Shown: positions 54,610-64,000 of the stretch, one piece after another | How positions within the stretch are numbered: position 1 is the stretch's first letter | How the letters are laid out: each line of letters begins with the position of its first letter | NCBI GenBank assembly: GCA_965153455.1 | Contig: OZ234501.1 | Span: 806,001 to 870,000 of the forward strand | Source of the DNA: Sphagnum compactum | Lineage: Eukaryota; Bryophyta; Sphagnopsida; Sphagnales | Length of the DNA: 64,000 nucleotides | Direction of reading: 5' to 3' | Position numbers and translations under genes: made by a program | The notes under the pieces: model-generated | Database searches by the model: none | What the model was told of the DNA's origin: nothing | The model's input: the letters and a program-made list of their open reading frames with translations, nothing else

Positions 54610-56021
54610 ATGAGGGAGGAGATTTCAGACTTTGATGACTATGCTGACTGGATTCAGTGGGTATCTGATGCAGAAAAAGGGAAGCAGACCAGCAGGGAAC
54701 CTGCGCAATCTGCAGAATTGCCTGCATTGCAGGAACTCCGTCAAGTGAGTGGGAGTGAGATTCATACCAAACAATTGCCATTATCATCAGACTACCCCAA
54801 GGCGAGCACAAGATGGGAAGAGATCTCCCAGAAGATTCAATTGATCGCAACCTGGAGGAAGGAAAGAAGCAGCAACTCTGGGAAGTGCTTGACAATTATC
54901 AAGATGTATTCGCTTGGAACAAGGGAGAATTGGGCTGTTGTACCGTAGGGGAGCACTCCATCGACACGCAAGGGTTCCCACCCTGCAAGGTATCTCCTGG
55001 ACGATTGTCATTCTGGGAAGAAGCTGAGGTGAGAAGGCAGATCGATGTCTTGGTTGAGTTGGGAAAAATGAAGCCAAGCGATTTTGAGTATGCTTGTCGC
55101 GTCATGTTGCCAGTAAAAAGGGATGGAAGCAGGCGATTCTGTGGGGACTATCGACCTCTCAACAGGCAGACTCGTCGAGACGCCTTCCCGATGCCATTGG
55201 TTGATGATGTGATCTCCCAACTGGGGAAATCAACCTGGTTCTCTGCTTTGGACCTTCAATCTGGTTTTTGGCAGATCCAAATGGCGCCTGAAGATGTTAA
55301 GAAGACCGCATTGATTACAAAAACAGGGCTGTATGATTGGACTGTCATGCCATTTGGTCTGAAGAATGCTACAAGCACTTTCACTCGAACCATGTCCACA
55401 GTGTTCAAGGAGCTTGGAGACAAATTCCTGAAGATCTTTGTGGACGATCTCAGTGTGCACAGCAAGGATTGGGCGGAGCACCTACAACACTTGGATTCCG
55501 TCTTTTTCAAACTCAGGGAAGTAAATCTAAAGTTAAACCCAAGCAAATGTTGTTTTGCTGCCAGGAGTATAACCTTTCTGGGTCATGTGGTTAATCATGA
55601 AGGAACCAAGCCGGACCCTGGCAAGATTGATGCGGTAGTTCAGTTTCCAGTGCCAAAGACAGTCACGGATGTGAGGTCTTTTCTAGGACTGACGGGGTAT
55701 TACCGAAACTATGTTCGGGGATATTCACGATTAGCTGTTCCCCTGTTTGAATTGACAAGGAAGGATGTTGATTTTGTGTGGGATTTGGAATGTCAGGGTG
55801 CGTTTGATGCCCTGAAGAGGGCACTCATAGCTGCCCCAGTCCTCATTCGACCTGACTTCAAGAAGCCGTTTTGCCTTGATGTAGATTGGTCATCCAAGGG
55901 CGTCGGTGCCATTCTGTCTCAAAGGGAAGGCAGGATGGAGAGAGTAGTGGCATATGCCAGCAAATGCTTAACGCCTGCGCAAAAAAAATTCATCCAATGG
56001 AGGGAGAATGTTATGCACTGA
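54610..56021 (+). pseudogene. Gypsy-3 pol, 5' part: reverse transcriptase
   Basis: Pol begins in the gag-protease frame just after its stop (DFDDYADWIQW), then changes frame near 54,845. From 54,850 the RT core is intact: VFAWNKGELG, LPVKRDGSRRFCGDYRPLN, ALDLQSGFWQIQM, TVMPFGLKNATSTFTRTM, catalytic FVDDLSVHS, FLGHVV and FLGLTGYYR. RNase H starts with LDVDWSSKGVGAILSQ. The frame is lost near 55,990 at an A8-TTC stretch where one T is missing compared with Gypsy-1. The FVDD catalytic box is the same as in Gypsy-1. Confidence 0.93.
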
Positions 56022-57976
56022 TATGGGGTATCATGCATTTCAGGCAGTATCTGTACCGAAATCATTTTCTTCTGAGAACCGACCACAAGCCGCTTGAATG
56101 GCTTGCCACTGTTTCAGATGTGCATGGAAGAAGAGGGCGCTGGATCGACATGCTGCAAGACTACAGTTTCAAAATAATGCATCGACCAGGAATGAAGCAT
56201 ACAAATGTAGATGCACTGAGCCGAAACCCAGTAGGAAGAGCTGTAGATGATGACGATTTCAGTGATGAGATCCAGGACATTGGGACCAAGCAAGACGAAT
56301 CGGTTGAGACAACTGGCAGGGTATTCTCTGTCAGACATGGTGGGGAATCGGAGTGGTTTGGTATGAGAAGACAGTCAGAAAGGACGACGGAACACCGTAG
56401 ATGTTGTTTTGGCATGAATCATCGGCGCTGGTCGGAAGGACATCAACTGTTTATGCTTGATGTGTTGGGAGAAGTGAGCCAGGATGAAGAGAGTGACTCG
56501 CCTGAGGAAGATGCACAAGCTGCATGCAGTGAAGGGGTTCGAGATTCAGGACTTCGCAAGGGCAAGCGAAGACTGACAGGAATGCCCAAGTATTACAGTA
56601 GACAACAACAGTTGGAACTGGTAATGGCTACACAGGAGTTAGAGCACGAAGATGCGAGATTTGATGGGCAAGAGACGTGTGATGTGGACACAAGAAGTAC
56701 CGACATATGGGAGGATGAGGTCTGTCTAGAATTGTTGAAAGGCGGTGTCATCCCAGACATAGTCGATCTACAGACGAGTAGGAGAGCAAGGAAGAGGGCA
56801 TCCAAGTATTACTGGAAGGACGACAGGCTATACTTTAAAGGGCTGTATGTGCCCAAGCCTGAAGAAAGAGAAATGCATGTGAGCCAGATACATGAGGATC
56901 TGGGACATTTTGGGGAGCAAAGGATCTTGGCAGAAGTCTGTCGTAGGTACTTCTGGAACAACCGGACTGAGTGCGTGAAGGCGGTCGTAAGAATGTGTCA
57001 GAAGTGCCAGCTGGTGAAAAGTGTGGGCAGTGTTCGATCTGGGGACGAGCAATTGAAGAGCATTCCAGTGTGTGACCTGTTCTAGAGAGCTGCATTGGAT
57101 ACAGCAGGACCATTGTTTGAGACTAGGTAAGGCAACAAATACATCCTGGTGGCTATTGACCACTATTCTAAGTGGTGTGAAGCCAAGGCAGTAGTTGACC
57201 ATGGAGCCAGGACTGCCGCACGATTTTTGGAGGATGATCTGATTTGCAGGTATGGAGTTCCTCAATTCATACTTACTGACAACGGAGGGGAATGGGGTGC
57301 AGAATTTGAGACCATGTGCAAAGATTATGCTATACAGCACCAGCGCACTGCACCACAATGGCCACAGTGCAATGGAATGGCGGAACGCATGATCAAAACT
57401 ATCAAGCATGGTATTACTGTTCTGGCTACAAATCCTACAAACGTAGACTGTTGGGATGAACACCTGGTAAAAATCTTGTTTGGATACACGTGTGGGATCC
57501 AAGCCAGCACCAGGTTCTCTCCATTCATGATCCTGATTGGCCGATCACCGCGCCTCAGAGCTGATAATTGTTTGAGTACTCTGACGGACGTGATTGATGA
57601 TGGTGCTGATGTCGAGACTACTGCTGCACAATTTCTGGAGAAGGTCAAGCTGATAGCAAGTATACACGAAAGTGTCTTGTTCAATGTAGAGCAGGCACAA
57701 AGGAAGCAGAAAAGCACCTACGCCGCAAGGAAGGGTAAGCACCTGTTTGAAGGTTTAGTTGCAGGGGTATCGATGGTAAAAATGAAGAAACCAGGTAAGA
57801 GAAGGGCGCTCACGGCAAGTTGGGAGGGCCCTTACCGATTTGTTGGACACATTGATGGCAAGGGCAATTTTGATTTTGAGGAAGGTTGCTGAATCTGCAT
57901 TGTCCAAGATGCAGATGGGCGTCAATGGGAGAGGTCTCGAAAAGATCTGCAGATCTTCTACGCTCCACCAAACTAA
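55990..57976 (+). pseudogene. Gypsy-3 pol, 3' part: RNase H end and integrase
   Basis: After the frameshift the frame gives HPMEGECYALIWG and LRTDHKPLEW of RNase H, an acidic linker, then integrase with IHEDLGHFGEQ and CQKCQ, LVAIDHYSKW, TDNGGEWGAEF and NGMAERMIK, and a complete GPY/F module (SWEGPYRFVG). Breaks: TAG at 57,083-57,085, TAA at 57,128-57,130 and TGA at 57,890-57,892. The natural end is TAA at 57,974-57,976 (FYAPPN). This copy keeps the 3' part deleted in Gypsy-1. No chromodomain follows. Confidence 0.92.
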
Positions 57977-57997
57977 GCTGAGGGACTCAGCTTTCTC

Positions 57998-58015
57998 AAA
58001 AAGGGAGGGGTGATA
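57998..58015 (+). other. Gypsy-3 polypurine tract
   Basis: AAAAAGGGAGGGGTGATA directly before the 3' LTR. Confidence 0.8.
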
Positions 58016-58919
58016 TGTAACCGAAAAGGAGGTGACCGCATCAGTATTCCCTGTAACTATGCAGTGTAATTGATCAGGACTGATCCAGCCACCTTCATTG
58101 ATGAAGGGCGAGGGATCTTAACGCCTTTAGAGGAGAGTTTGATCGGATTGTGCATGGGGTGCATGGGAAGTAGTTGTCTGGCTAGTTTTGGCTGGAACTG
58201 CAGGAAAATGACGGCGGTAGTGATAGGGTGGATGCGGCGCCACAGTAATGAGGAATGGAGGAGAATGTGGCAGGAAGGAGATCGGTAACTAGGGGATGCA
58301 GAGAGGAGTGGGAAGAAGGTTTTTTTTGCTAGGTTTTGGTTAAAACATCTTGGTTGGACTGGAAAAATTCCGCTGCACCACTGGCCAATCGAGATGGACG
58401 TTGTGAGGACATAGTCTGGATGAGCACTAAGAGGATAGAACTCGGCTGATTCTTAGGATGTGAGAATCGATGTGTGGAGTAGCATCAGAGAGCCATTCAG
58501 TTGTGGATGACGAGTGAATACAGTAGTGCAGAGAGGTTTGTGTTGTTGTCATCAGTTTTGGCTTGAGGTCTGAAACTCTATGGACTTTGAGGAATGCTCG
58601 ACCTTCTGATTTGGGGAGGTTCCATGGTGTGAGGTGTCTGGTTCCGGATGAGACACTGTAGGAGAAAGAAGTTTGTACTGTGTTTCCTGATTGCAAGTAA
58701 AGCTCTTGAGCTTTGGTTTGTGTGATCGGATCTACCCAGTTCAAATGCATGACTACTGAAGTCGCGAATGATCAGTGAATGTAGGCAGGAGAGTGATCTG
58801 GGTGGAGGTTGCTAGAGTAGATGTTTTGGTATGACAGCAATTGAGTGTTCGATTCTGATCAGTTGTAACAACTCCCTAGGGTTGTCTGCATAATTGTAGA
58901 TCCCTCCTTTTTGGTGACA
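58016..58919 (+). repeat. Gypsy-3 3' LTR
   Basis: Starts TGTAACCGAAAAGG and ends TTTTTGGTGACA. The last seven bases are absent from the inner end of the 5' LTR, where the primer site starts. Confidence 0.92.
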
Positions 58920-58923
58920 GTGG

Positions 58924-59633
58924 GTAGCTAGGATTTATATTCGAATAATTGTGAGTTTGTTTTGGTATAAGGTTATCCTGTTATGTTTGTATGAATCATA
59001 ATGGAAGGATGATCATGAAATTGAACCCATTAGATTGAAACTTGATGTTTTCAATAATTAAATGACAAATCTAAGAAGCGATTTGTGTTTGATACACAAA
59101 GGATTCGATTTAAAGATTCATTCATTCATATTTTCTACATTACTATAACCCTTATATTTTTATGAATAAATTAAAAATTGTGGAGATCAACAAGATATGA
59201 ATATAAAGGCACGTTATGAATATTTCTTGTTGGAGAATTGTCCATTGAGTAGTTTTGATATCGACTCATAGGTTATGACAAGTCTAAAGAATGTAAATAT
59301 GAACACAAAATTTTATGAACCTAGTTGGCCCATTTCAAATCTAGGAGCTTCACAACATTATTCAATGATTGTTTATTTACAAAAGGTTTAGCACACCCCC
59401 CCCCCCCAACCAATTATTTTATGACAATCATAATATTATGAATGCCCTTGTGGTACAAGTTGGAAGAATTAATGTTCGCTTTGAAAACCACAACATAGAT
59501 CTCAACCCTTTTATTTTTCAACATTCCATTATATTGTGGTGTTCATCTTTATAAATTTTTAACAACATCCCAACATAAATGCAACATATAGAATATAATA
59601 CAAAACTTCATGAATAATTAACGCAAATGTAGA
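58924..59633. other. AT-rich DNA, no recognised gene
   Basis: Nothing identifiable; a C12-13 run lies at about 59,396-59,408. Confidence 0.45.
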
Positions 59634-60005
59634 GGGGTAAAAACGGGCTAATAGGAGCCAATGGCAACATCTTGAGTCATATGACTAGTCCTGAAAAGGT
59701 TATGTGGCAGAACATGATTGGATAAAAAGTCTTAAAGTAGTGCTTAACAACAGTGCTTCAACAATGCTTTTACAACATTTCACTATGTTGAAAATCATTG
59801 GTTATGGGCTTTCAAGTGCTAGAAAGGTATTCTATATTTATTGACTACCTTTCAAACTTTACTACATGTTAAATTAACATATTAGAAAGGGCTTCACATA
59901 AATACAACATATACTTTCATTAACTTAGTTTATCATATTTATGAACATCAAAACCAATGACTCGTTACACCAAAATTGGCTCCTATTAGCTTGGTTTCCC
60001 ATAAG
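59634..60005. mobile_element. Possible small TIR element (MITE), about 370 bp
   Basis: GCTAATAGGAGCCAA at about 59,647 recurs as its exact reverse complement at about 59,975. Similarity extends outward (GGGTAAAAACGG against GGGAAACCAA) and inward (GAGTCAT). No clear target duplication was found, so boundaries and family are uncertain. No coding capacity. Confidence 0.4.
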
Positions 60006-60599
60006 GGGGATATTGAAATAGACAAAAAAGAAATGGGGAATACAAGATAACAAAAATATATATATAGTCGTTGCTCTAAATAGGAAAAGGGCAACCTTAG
60101 ATGCCTTGTCATGTATTTTGTGTAAAAACATTTAAAATTCATGCCTTGCCCATATAATTGATAAAATTTTAATTATAAAACACCTTATAATACGTACATT
60201 ATGTTAATAAAATATCTGTCCTCCTCATAAACCAAACCTAAACATGATGGATGATGGACCATGGGTATGCATTTATTATCATTTATGCATTTCACAAAAT
60301 CAAGGTAAAATAAATTATTTATCATATTTGTACCTTGCAAGTATAATCACATAATATATATACCACACAACATCAATTCACACGTTTGATAACTTGGAGT
60401 CATAAAATGTTTTCAAATTGGACTATTGCATTAGTTTCTCGTTCAATTGAATTAGTCCTTAAGGGAGTTCGCACACTAGAGTTGGTTTTGTCTTACATAC
60501 ACACTTACTGACATTGCTTGTGTTCCTCATTAAATCAATCTAAGGATATTTGAAAAAACAATTCAAAGAATACTCGAGTTTGTGTATTAACACGCAAAA
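60006..60599. other. No recognised gene
   Basis: AT-rich; nothing identifiable. Confidence 0.45.
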
Positions 60600-62400
60600 A
60601 TCCATGCATGCAAAACATAATAGGTGGTCATATCTTCCATGTAATCAAAGCACATGATTTGACACAAAACATTTTTACAACTCGAGTTTTGTTTCAAAGA
60701 AAGAAAATGTGGAAGATGTTTTTTTTACAAATCTTTCACAATGGGAAAAACATGTGCAAGAAAAAGATGCAAACAACTAAACATCAACGATAAGAGACTT
60801 TAAATGTTGGTGGAGTAGTACCCAACATTGCTACCAATTTTAATAATCTATCTTACTTGTCACCATACCGTAGGTTTTGACCTAATCTATATCAAAAATC
60901 ATTTTTCGAATGTTTTGCATTAGTGGGCAGAACACTAATGTATTTGGAAAATTTATTCCATGTTTAAAAAACTTGATTTTGATTGTACATGCATCAATTA
61001 CCATCAATTTGAAATTTGAAATTTGACAGGAAGACCCATGGTTTAGGGTTTTAAGGTCTAGGGTAAACCCTAGACCAAGCTAATGCATGATAAAGTGGAC
61101 CGGTTTTAGGGAACAACGAAATCCATTTTTTTGCAACCTAAGTGTGATTCTAATTAATGTAGTTTTTACAAATGCATAACAAAATTGTCAAATGACATTC
61201 ATTTTGAAGTTGTGAATTTCAATACGTACATAATTGATCGGTACAAACAATCCCTAAAAATATGGGAGTTTATATGCAATTTTAGGGTAAAACTAAGGTT
61301 GGAACTTTAAAAGCAATTAGTGGATGGACATTTGTTTTGTTTTTTAATTTTATGATACTTCCTAAGGACTTGTCTATAGTTATAAAATGTAGTAATGAAA
61401 TAAAGATCTAGAGTTTTTTTTTCCGAATCCAATGATATTTATTGCCTATGGAATTTCAAATCAAGGGTTATGGTTACTTTTTGGTCCAACTTACCATGCA
61501 TTTATTAGGTCTAATATGGGTAGCTACAATAGTTCATGTACATGGTGCTTTAATTTGCATTTGCATATAACCACATCCATTGTTTTAATTTGTCGTTGGT
61601 ACACGAGCCAATATGCGTTTTGATTGCGACACAAACCATATTCAAAGATCACTAAAATAACAAGATTTTGTGTGTGGCTCCCATGTCCTATTGCTTTCAA
61701 TTAACATGAAGCATGTTGTGTTTATGATAAAATCATGGCCTATTTACATTGATATCTTTTGAAATGAATCCAATGACTAGAAACATTGCATGTAAATTTA
61801 CCATGTGGTCAAGATATCTATGCAATTCAAGTGGATGATTTGACACGAAACTTTTTTTCCTAACTGGGGTGCAGGTTACAAGAAAATGTGTAAGAGATTC
61901 TTTACGTGTCCCTCACAATGGTTGGATCTCATGTAAAAGGAAGTAAATAAACATTGAAAATCCTATGAAAGTTTGACCATCAATGTAGTCCTAACACTCA
62001 CTTGCACCAATCTTATTGCGACGTGTTTTGTTGGTTGCCACCTTGTCATAGATTTCAACCATGGTAAAAAATACATATCAAATATATTGCACCAATGGGT
62101 ATAGTAAGAGTATGCTAGAAAAATTTATCCCATGTACAAAAGTTTGATTTTGATTGTACACACAAACCAATTGCCATCACCTTGCATTGATGAGAAATTA
62201 TAATATGGATAATTTGAGTAATTCACATGCATAGTGAATTTTTTTTTACATACAACCAAATCCGTCTTATAATTTGTTGTTGAGATATGAACCATCATTT
62301 GATTTAATGTTAGAAAGTAGATTGTAAATTGCATAAAAATCTTTCAAAATTTTGTGATTTCATAATACTTATAGGTAGATTACACATGCAAATACACACA
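60600..62400. repeat. Diverged direct duplication, offset about 1.18 kb
   Basis: Blocks at 60,653 (ATGATTTGACACAAAAC) and 60,951 (TTTGATTTTGATTGTACA-type) recur in the same order at 61,834 and 62,121. Copies are far diverged with indels between. Telomere-like TTTAGGG and CCCTAGA words lie near 61,040-61,075. No coding frame is shared. Confidence 0.5.
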
Positions 62401-63185
62401 AAGGAGCCAACAATGTTACTTTACAAAAGGATTTTGAATCCTTTTTTAATTTTTTTCAAATTTTTCGTATGAAATTTTTTTTGAATGAAATCTTTTGTAA
62501 CTTGTTCTTGAAAATACATATAGTTGTCCCAAAAAATCACATGTTTTTGTGTTAATAATTTTTGAATAAATATGAATTTATCAAATTGTGTAGAATTTGT
62601 TAGAGTTCGTCCAAAAAAATATCATAATTTTAAATCACACCCAGATGTGTTAATTAATTTAGGTTTTTTTAATTTATTGTATTACATAACACAATTTTTT
62701 TTTGTATGGCATGCACATTACACCCCATTTACATGTGGTAAAGGATGCTTGAAATTTTCAAAATTTGAAAAATATTTTGAGTTTATGAAAACCTCAAATT
62801 CTATATTTTTAAATTGTGAGTGATTTTTGAATGTGGGTAATAGGTTATTACTAGATTTTTTTTTTAACCATCATAATTATTTTTTTGAAAGAGTCTTTTG
62901 TTTATTCCTTTGCTAAACTAACACATTTGACATAACTATTATTCAAGTTTAAATTTGTGTTTTATTATAACCAAAACTCAATATTAACTTTAATGGAATT
63001 TGAATTTGAATTTTTCAAGAGTCAAATTAATCATTTAATGTTATTTGGAATTATTAACATAACTTTGCAAATGTCATCAAAAAAATATGTAAATAAAGTT
63101 CACAATTTTCATCACTATCTAACGTGGGTTTTGTTTCATGGATGTGTATTTGCACCCTAGAGGCTTTTTTTTGGGTGGTTTTGGG
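62401..63185. other. AT-rich DNA, no recognised gene
   Basis: Short open frames here are T/A-rich and show no family. Confidence 0.45.
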
Positions 63186-63480
63186 ATTTATTTTGGAACT
63201 ACTAATGGGCTATTTAGGAGACTAAAAGACTTATTAGGGTAGACCATGGAACCCTATGGGATATGTACATTCACTAACATAGGGGGCTAATTGGTAGATA
63301 CCCAATGGATACCTATAGGGTTACATAGGGGGCTACTTGGGAACTACCTATGGAGTTATGTAAAGGTTACCTAGGGGATTATTTGGGATATTACCTAGGA
63401 GGTTACATAAGGGGGTGATTCAAGGATTATATATGGAATACATGGTACGATTATGAATCAATTATAGGGAGCACCTGTGT
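63186..63480. repeat. Degenerate short tandem repeat, GGTTACATAGGGGG type
   Basis: Words such as ACCTATGG, GGTTACATAGGGGG and CTACTTGGGA recur about every 30-45 bp in variable order. Confidence 0.55.
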
Positions 63481-64000
63481 GGGCGTTATGTAATTTATTT
63501 TTAAACTATGAGTTAATTCGAAGGGTGTCTTTAGGTAGGTGCTAGTAAACCCCCTCCCCCCCATGTAAATTTGTGGTGTTTATAAATAAGTTTTATGTAA
63601 ATCCATTAGTGGCGTTTAGGTTTCCTGTAACTAAAGTAAGTTTTTATGTGTGTACATGGATTTATTTAATAGACCTTAAATATCTTCTTAAGTACTCCCT
63701 AAGTATTTCATATCCATTGTAGATCCTTACGTGTCTCCCTAAAGAGCCACTATACAAACCTTAAACCCCCCCCCCCCTCTAAACCCCCACGTGTCTTTTA
63801 ACAAAAAAAATTGTTAAACAAAAATACCTATTAAATACCCCTTAATGTGTTGTGTGATCCTTGGAGTCCCATGTAGATGTCTCATAACATAAGTAGACCC
63901 TTGTGTAAACAAGTGGGCGAAATCAAATATCACACACAAAGAGGAAACTCGAATCATCCTGGGCTAAAAAATCAATTTTGATTTTTTTTTGGTTATTTTC
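63481..64000. other. No recognised gene
   Basis: AT-rich DNA with C-runs near 63,550 and 63,765. Confidence 0.45.

Larger units (their letters stand above)
50973..58919 (+). mobile_element. Gypsy-3: full-length, dead sister of Gypsy-1
   Basis: LTRs at both ends, 4-bp duplication GTGG (50,969-50,972 and 58,920-58,923), initiator-Met-type primer site, two leader ORFs, gag, protease, RT, RNase H, integrase and a polypurine tract. The proteins match Gypsy-1 along their whole length, but the LTRs of the two elements are unalike apart from the ends (TGTAA..., and ...TTTTTGG followed by TTACA or TGACA). So they are distinct subfamilies. The two LTRs of this element differ at a few percent of sites, mostly transitions. 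Several stops and frameshifts show it is dead. Confidence 0.95.

Noticed and set aside
61030-61080. Telomere-like TTTAGGG words
   Set aside because: Only isolated words, not an array; similar single words occur near 18,930 and 28,266.

Overview
The window is about 64 kb of AT-rich, repeat-filled nuclear DNA that looks like a land plant with a large genome. The evidence is Ty3/gypsy retrotransposons with an initiator-Met-tRNA-type primer site, a chromodomain-bearing gypsy element (chromovirus), a 155-bp CACTA-type MITE and a dead LINE. No intact host gene, tRNA, rRNA or CRISPR array was recognised. No species can be named from the sequence.

Layout. 1-5.2 kb: a C-tract/A-rich minisatellite, a decayed coiled-coil-like frame and the CACTA MITE. 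5.25-13.18 kb: a complete but dead gypsy element on the minus strand (Gypsy-1). 13.2-16.0 kb: AT-rich DNA with a 54-bp tandem array and a decayed coding stretch. 16.0-18.7, 25.6-28.1 and 35.9-41.1 kb (the last with a fourth copy nested in it): four copies of a family of 2.5-2.65 kb units. 29.0-31.6 kb: a 5'-truncated LINE and a 231-bp satellite. 31.7-32.6 and 41.5-42.3 kb: two copies of a second solo-LTR-like family. About 34 kb: a remnant resembling a group II intron reverse transcriptase. 44.0-50.0 kb: a dead chromovirus (minus strand, 5-bp TSD ATAGG). 50.97-58.92 kb: a second member of the Gypsy-1 family (Gypsy-3, plus strand). 59-64 kb: AT-rich DNA with a possible TIR element, a diverged duplication and short tandem repeats.

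The most unusual item is the four-copy unit family. Each copy starts TG (TGTGAG in three of them), ends in CA, and is flanked by a 5-bp target-site duplication (CCCAT, GACGG, AAGAC, ACCAT/ACCAC). Each looks like a solo LTR, yet each carries a single protein frame of about 137-140 codons near its 3' part. In the three plus-strand copies this frame lies 80-95 bp downstream of a TATA-like box and a cluster of CCAAT motifs. One copy (25,627-28,086) still has the frame intact; the others are broken mostly at Gln codons. I do not recognise the protein.

The second unusual item is in the Gypsy-1/3 family. Both copies have leader ORFs upstream of gag. The first ends in both at the same CTT-GCR-TAG string, and conserved coding continues at once in the +1 frame, which suggests +1 frameshifting or overlapping genes. 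In both copies a single in-frame stop also separates gag-protease from pol.

Most breaks throughout fit C-to-T or G-to-A change (CAG/CAA/CGA to stop, TGG to stop), as expected of heavily methylated, silenced repeats.
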